Of a DNA stretch of 64,000 bases, positions 61,689 through 64,000 are shown piece by piece. The position numbers and the translations under genes are program-made. Position 1 is the first letter of the stretch. Each line of letters opens with the position of its first letter. The notes below the pieces were generated by a model. The model was not told where the DNA came from, did not search any database, and saw nothing but the letters and a program-made list of their open reading frames with translations. Source of the DNA: Stenotrophomonas maltophilia D457 (GTDB taxonomy: Bacteria > Pseudomonadota > Gammaproteobacteria > Xanthomonadales > Xanthomonadaceae); the NCBI RefSeq assembly GCF_000284595.1, contig NC_017671.1, positions 3,939,001 to 4,003,000 on the forward strand, given 5' to 3'.

Positions 61689-62606
61689 TCAGCGGTGGGC
61701 GTCCTCGACGCGCTCGCACATGGTCTTGATCGAACGGCGAAGCCACTGGTGCGCGGCATCGTTGTCCAGCCGCGGATGCCAGGCCTGCACGATGGCCGCG
61801 GTACGCACCGGGATCGGCAGCGGGAACAGGCGCAGCGGCAGGCGCATGCTGACGATCCGCTCCAGCATCACGCTTGGCATCTGCGGCAGGATCAGGTCTG
61901 ATTCGGCCGCCGCGAAGATCGCACCGTGGAAGGTCGGGCTGATCAGGGCCACGCGGCGCTGCAGGCCGAGCGTGGCCAGGTCATCATCGATCGGCCCACG
62001 CGGCAGGCCACGGCGCGACACCGCGATGTGGTCACACGCGGCAAAGCGCTCTGCACTGATCTCCTCGTCGAACAGTGGATGGTCCTCGCGCGCGGCGCCC
62101 ATGAACGAGGTACTGAACAGGTTCTGCACCTTGGTATCGGGCGCATGCTTGCCGGCGGTGCTGATGTACAGGTCGATCCGGCCCTGCGCCATCGCATCAT
62201 CGTCGGTATCGCCCTCGGGCACGAAGCGCAGCACCGCGCGCGGTGCCTGCTGGCGGAAGATCTCGCGCAGGCGACCGCCAAATCCACCGATGAAGACATC
62301 ATTGGCGCGCACGCTGAAGGTTCGCTCGAGCACGCGCATGTCCACTTCACGACCAGCGTTGAAGACGCGGTGGGCCTGCTCGATCACATCGCGGACCTGC
62401 TCGCGCAGCTGCAGCGCGCGGGGCGTGGGCGCCAGACCGCGGCCGGCACGCACCAGCACCGGGTCACCCAGCGCAGTGCGGATCCGGCCCAGGGTGCGGC
62501 TCATCGCCGGCGCGCTCAGGTTCATGCGGCGCGCGGCGGCGGCCACGCTGCATTCGTCAATCAGCACGTCCAGTGCCAGCAACAGGTTCAGGTCCGGCAG
62601 GGGCAT
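61689..62606 (-). CDS. LysR family transcriptional regulator of the pump operon
   Basis: A 305-residue LysR-type protein. The DNA-binding domain has LNLLLALDVLIDECSVAAAARRMNLSAPAMSRTLGRIR (core SVAAAARRMNLSAPAMSRT), with an effector-binding domain after it. The ATG at 62606 begins exactly at the helix-turn-helix domain. It lies upstream of the MFS-adaptor-channel operon and on the same strand; a local control role is likely but unproven. It is divergent from the universal stress protein gene. Confidence 0.88.
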   Translation of the reverse strand: MPLPDLNLLLALDVLIDECSVAAAARRMNLSAPAMSRTLGRIRTALGDPVLVRAGRGLAPTPRALQLREQVRDVIEQAHRVFNAGREVDMRVLERTFSVRANDVFIGGFGGRLREIFRQQAPRAVLRFVPEGDTDDDAMAQGRIDLYISTAGKHAPDTKVQNLFSTSFMGAAREDHPLFDEEISAERFAACDHIAVSRRGLPRGPIDDDLATLGLQRRVALISPTFHGAIFAAAESDLILPQMPSVMLERIVSMRLPLRLFPLPIPVRTAAIVQAWHPRLDNDAAHQWLRRSIKTMCERVEDAHR

Positions 62607-62747
62607 GACAGTCTCCAGTAAATCAGATGACTCTACGGCACTTGCAACCACCGTGGATTGCGTTCGACGCATTCATTGACTGCCGCGCACGGCATGGGTG
62701 CGCGCGGTGACATCGGCGACCATCCCCGTCCTGCCAAGGAGACATCC

Positions 62748-63194
62748 ATGTTCACTACCCTGCTGGTCGCCCTGGATGGTGGCCCCCAGCACGCACGCGT
62801 GCTGGACCTGGCCGCCGCCATCGCCGGCCCCCACAGCCGCCTGCACCTGCTGTGCGTGCTCGACCCCGAATTCGCGCTGGCGGCCGATGCCAGCGAAGCC
62901 GATCGCACCGAGTATCCGGAAGCCGCCCGCCAGCGCTCCCGCGCCGAGGCAGTATTGGCCGAAGCTCTGGCCGAACTGCGCGAGCGCGGCGTCGATGCCA
63001 TCGCGCAGATCCCCTCCGGCGATCCCGGCGAAGTGATCAGCGAGCAGGCCCGGCGCCTGAAGTGCGACCTGATCGTGATCGGCCATCGCCACCTGTCCCG
63101 GCTGGAACGCCTGTTCGAACCCTCGGTCGGGCAATGGACCATCGACCACGCGCCCTGCCCCGTGCTGGTGGAAACCCGCGACCCACAACCCTAG
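62748..63194 (+). CDS. Universal stress protein (UspA family)
   Basis: A 148-residue UspA-fold protein. The start MFTTLLVALDGG is the typical first beta-strand, and the C-terminal nucleotide-binding region reads IVIGHRHLSRLERLFEPSVG, then VLVETRD. The usual G-2x-G-9x-G(S/T) ATP motif is degenerate (HRH in place of the spaced glycine), so ATP binding is uncertain. The start at 62748 has AAGGAGA at 62736-62742. It is divergent from the LysR gene and 5 bp upstream of the next gene. Confidence 0.88.
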   Translation: MFTTLLVALDGGPQHARVLDLAAAIAGPHSRLHLLCVLDPEFALAADASEADRTEYPEAARQRSRAEAVLAEALAELRERGVDAIAQIPSGDPGEVISEQARRLKCDLIVIGHRHLSRLERLFEPSVGQWTIDHAPCPVLVETRDPQP

Positions 63195-63199
63195 CTGCC

Positions 63200-63670
63200 A
63201 TGGCCTCCCGTTCCCCCTTGTTCCCCACCCGCGTCAGCTACCGCGCCTTCGGCCGTCAGTTCGGCCGTGGCGAGCAGGCGCTGCTGGGCGCGATACGGCA
63301 GTTGCGCGACCCCGATCTGCAGGCCGATGGCCTTGCCCAGCTGAGCGGACTCGGGCTTGGCCAGGAGGGCTGCGACGCCTTCATCGGCCTGCTGCCGCTG
63401 CTGGCCACCCCCGCCGCTCCGATCGATCTGCTGCCGGCCGGCTCTCCCTTCATTGCCGCCAGTGAACTGGACCTGCTGGTCTGCCTGCTGCGCATCGCAC
63501 AATGGCGGCATGCACGGCCCCGCGAGGACGACTCGCTGGCACCGTTGCGCCAGCAGCTGGCGCGCTGTGCAATGGCCGTGCAGGCGGCAAACCTGCCGTT
63601 GCGGCAGCGCTCGTTGTCACCGGTCGGGCTGAGGCTGCTCGATCCGACCGGCTGGTTGCGGCAGCGATAA
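63200..63670 (+). CDS. Hypothetical protein, 156 residues
   Basis: A soluble-looking protein with no signal peptide. It is leucine rich, with a basic N-terminal stretch (MASRSPLFPTRVSYRAFGRQ) and amphipathic helical character throughout; it also contains ASELDLLVCLLRIAQWRH. I recognise no domain. It begins 5 bp after the universal stress protein stop and is probably co-transcribed with it. Base and codon use are like those of its neighbours, so it is probably real although the start has only a weak ribosome-binding site. Confidence 0.7.
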   Translation: MASRSPLFPTRVSYRAFGRQFGRGEQALLGAIRQLRDPDLQADGLAQLSGLGLGQEGCDAFIGLLPLLATPAAPIDLLPAGSPFIAASELDLLVCLLRIAQWRHARPREDDSLAPLRQQLARCAMAVQAANLPLRQRSLSPVGLRLLDPTGWLRQR

Positions 63671-63709
63671 GCCGTCGCGCCCCCCGTGTGATCGCATGCA
63701 GAGAGCTGC

Positions 63710-64000
63710 TCAGCAGTCCATCGTTCCGTGCGTGCTGCCCTCGTCATCCAGCACGTGCGCATGCAGGATCACCTGGTTGCGGCCAGCCCGCTTGGCGGCA
63801 TACAGGCCGGCATCGGCGTCTGCCAGCAACTGATCGGCACTGGCCAGAGCCGGCGGATGCAGGTAACCCACGCCGATGCTGATACTGACCGATCCTTCCG
63901 GCAACGGCAGCGCTTCGACCGCCTGGCGCAGGCGCTCGGCCAGCGCCAGAACGCCCGACAGCGCGCTTCCGGGCACGATCACCGCAAATTCCTCGCCGCC
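63710..64000 (-). CDS. GGDEF-domain diguanylate cyclase, C-terminal part (cut by window end)
   Basis: The last 97 codons of a gene that continues beyond the window. The edge holds the active-site motif as GGEEFAVIVPG, a catalytically competent GGEEF form, followed by the GGDEF-domain C-terminal features SISIGVGYL and ADAGLYAAKRAGRNQV. These enzymes make cyclic di-GMP from two GTP and control biofilm and motility. The N-terminal sensory part lies outside the window, so location and input are unknown. Confidence 0.92.
   Translation of the reverse strand, partial: GGEEFAVIVPGSALSGVLALAERLRQAVEALPLPEGSVSISIGVGYLHPPALASADQLLADADAGLYAAKRAGRNQVILHAHVLDDEGSTHGTMDC

Noticed and set aside
58923-61901. 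992-codon open frame opposite the MFS pump genes
   Set aside because: Crosses several genes and the intergenic gap, with shadow composition and no recognisable domain.
1-64000. CRISPR array, tRNA or rRNA genes, prophage, integrase or complete insertion sequence
   Set aside because: No regularly spaced direct repeats, cloverleaf-like sequences, rRNA blocks or transposase/integrase genes were recognised; the repeats present are palindromic REP-type elements.

Overview
The window is a high-GC gammaproteobacterial chromosome segment that I assign to the Stenotrophomonas maltophilia complex (family Xanthomonadaceae). The reasons are the recognisable five-gene smeP-smeO-smeRo-pcm-tolC efflux cluster, the many short GTAG-headed palindromic intergenic repeats (SMAG/REP type), the outer-membrane-protein-rich gene content and Xanthomonad-style fusions such as a Grx4/A-type-like/rhodanese protein. 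No tRNA, rRNA, CRISPR array, intact insertion sequence or prophage was seen.

Layout. 1-2217: SDR oxidoreductase, divergent LysR regulator and a duplicated repeat block. 2218-9523: SmeOP-TolC RND efflux cluster with its TetR repressor and pcm. 9574-16060: amino-acid-permease-like protein, then envelope genes: waaA and lpxL (divergent), an O-antigen-ligase-like protein coupled to a GT4 glycosyltransferase, and a small zinc-finger protein. 16479-20563: secreted GH92 alpha-mannosidase translationally coupled to a basic-secretory-protein-type metallopeptidase. 21095-30459: a C4-dicarboxylate module (malic enzyme MaeB, DctA, OprO/P-type porin, a hybrid kinase with a DctB-like sensor and a LuxR-type response regulator). 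30488-39692: a tricarboxylate/citrate module (substrate-binding protein, TctE, TctD, porin, CitMHS transporter, SDR, TonB-dependent receptor).

40211-47962 holds housekeeping genes: a QEGLA-motif (DUF1704) protein, rsgA, alaA, an SGNH hydrolase, a methyltransferase, a NodB deacetylase, the glutaredoxin fusion and a DUF924 protein. 48003-57319 carries AMP nucleosidase, a large subtilisin-type autotransporter, two tandem amidohydrolase-fold proteins (the second without its metal ligands), an HCCA-isomerase/DsbA-like protein, a DegV protein and a small hypothetical protein. 57493-62606 is a LysR-linked tripartite MFS pump (NodT-type outer-membrane lipoprotein, EmrA-like adaptor, DHA2 transporter). 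The window ends with a universal stress protein, an unknown protein and the C-terminal part of a GGDEF diguanylate cyclase.

How it fits together. Two nutrient-acquisition blocks sit side by side, each with its own porin, inner-membrane transporter and two-component system; the LuxR-type regulator lies 28 bp behind the TctDE/binding-protein operon and may link them. The most unusual non-coding material is a nested palindromic locus between the hybrid kinase and the LuxR regulator (29168-29812), part of which (a triple-hairpin module) recurs inverted at 40023-40107. Several genes also take their TAG stop codon from the GTAG head of a repeat.
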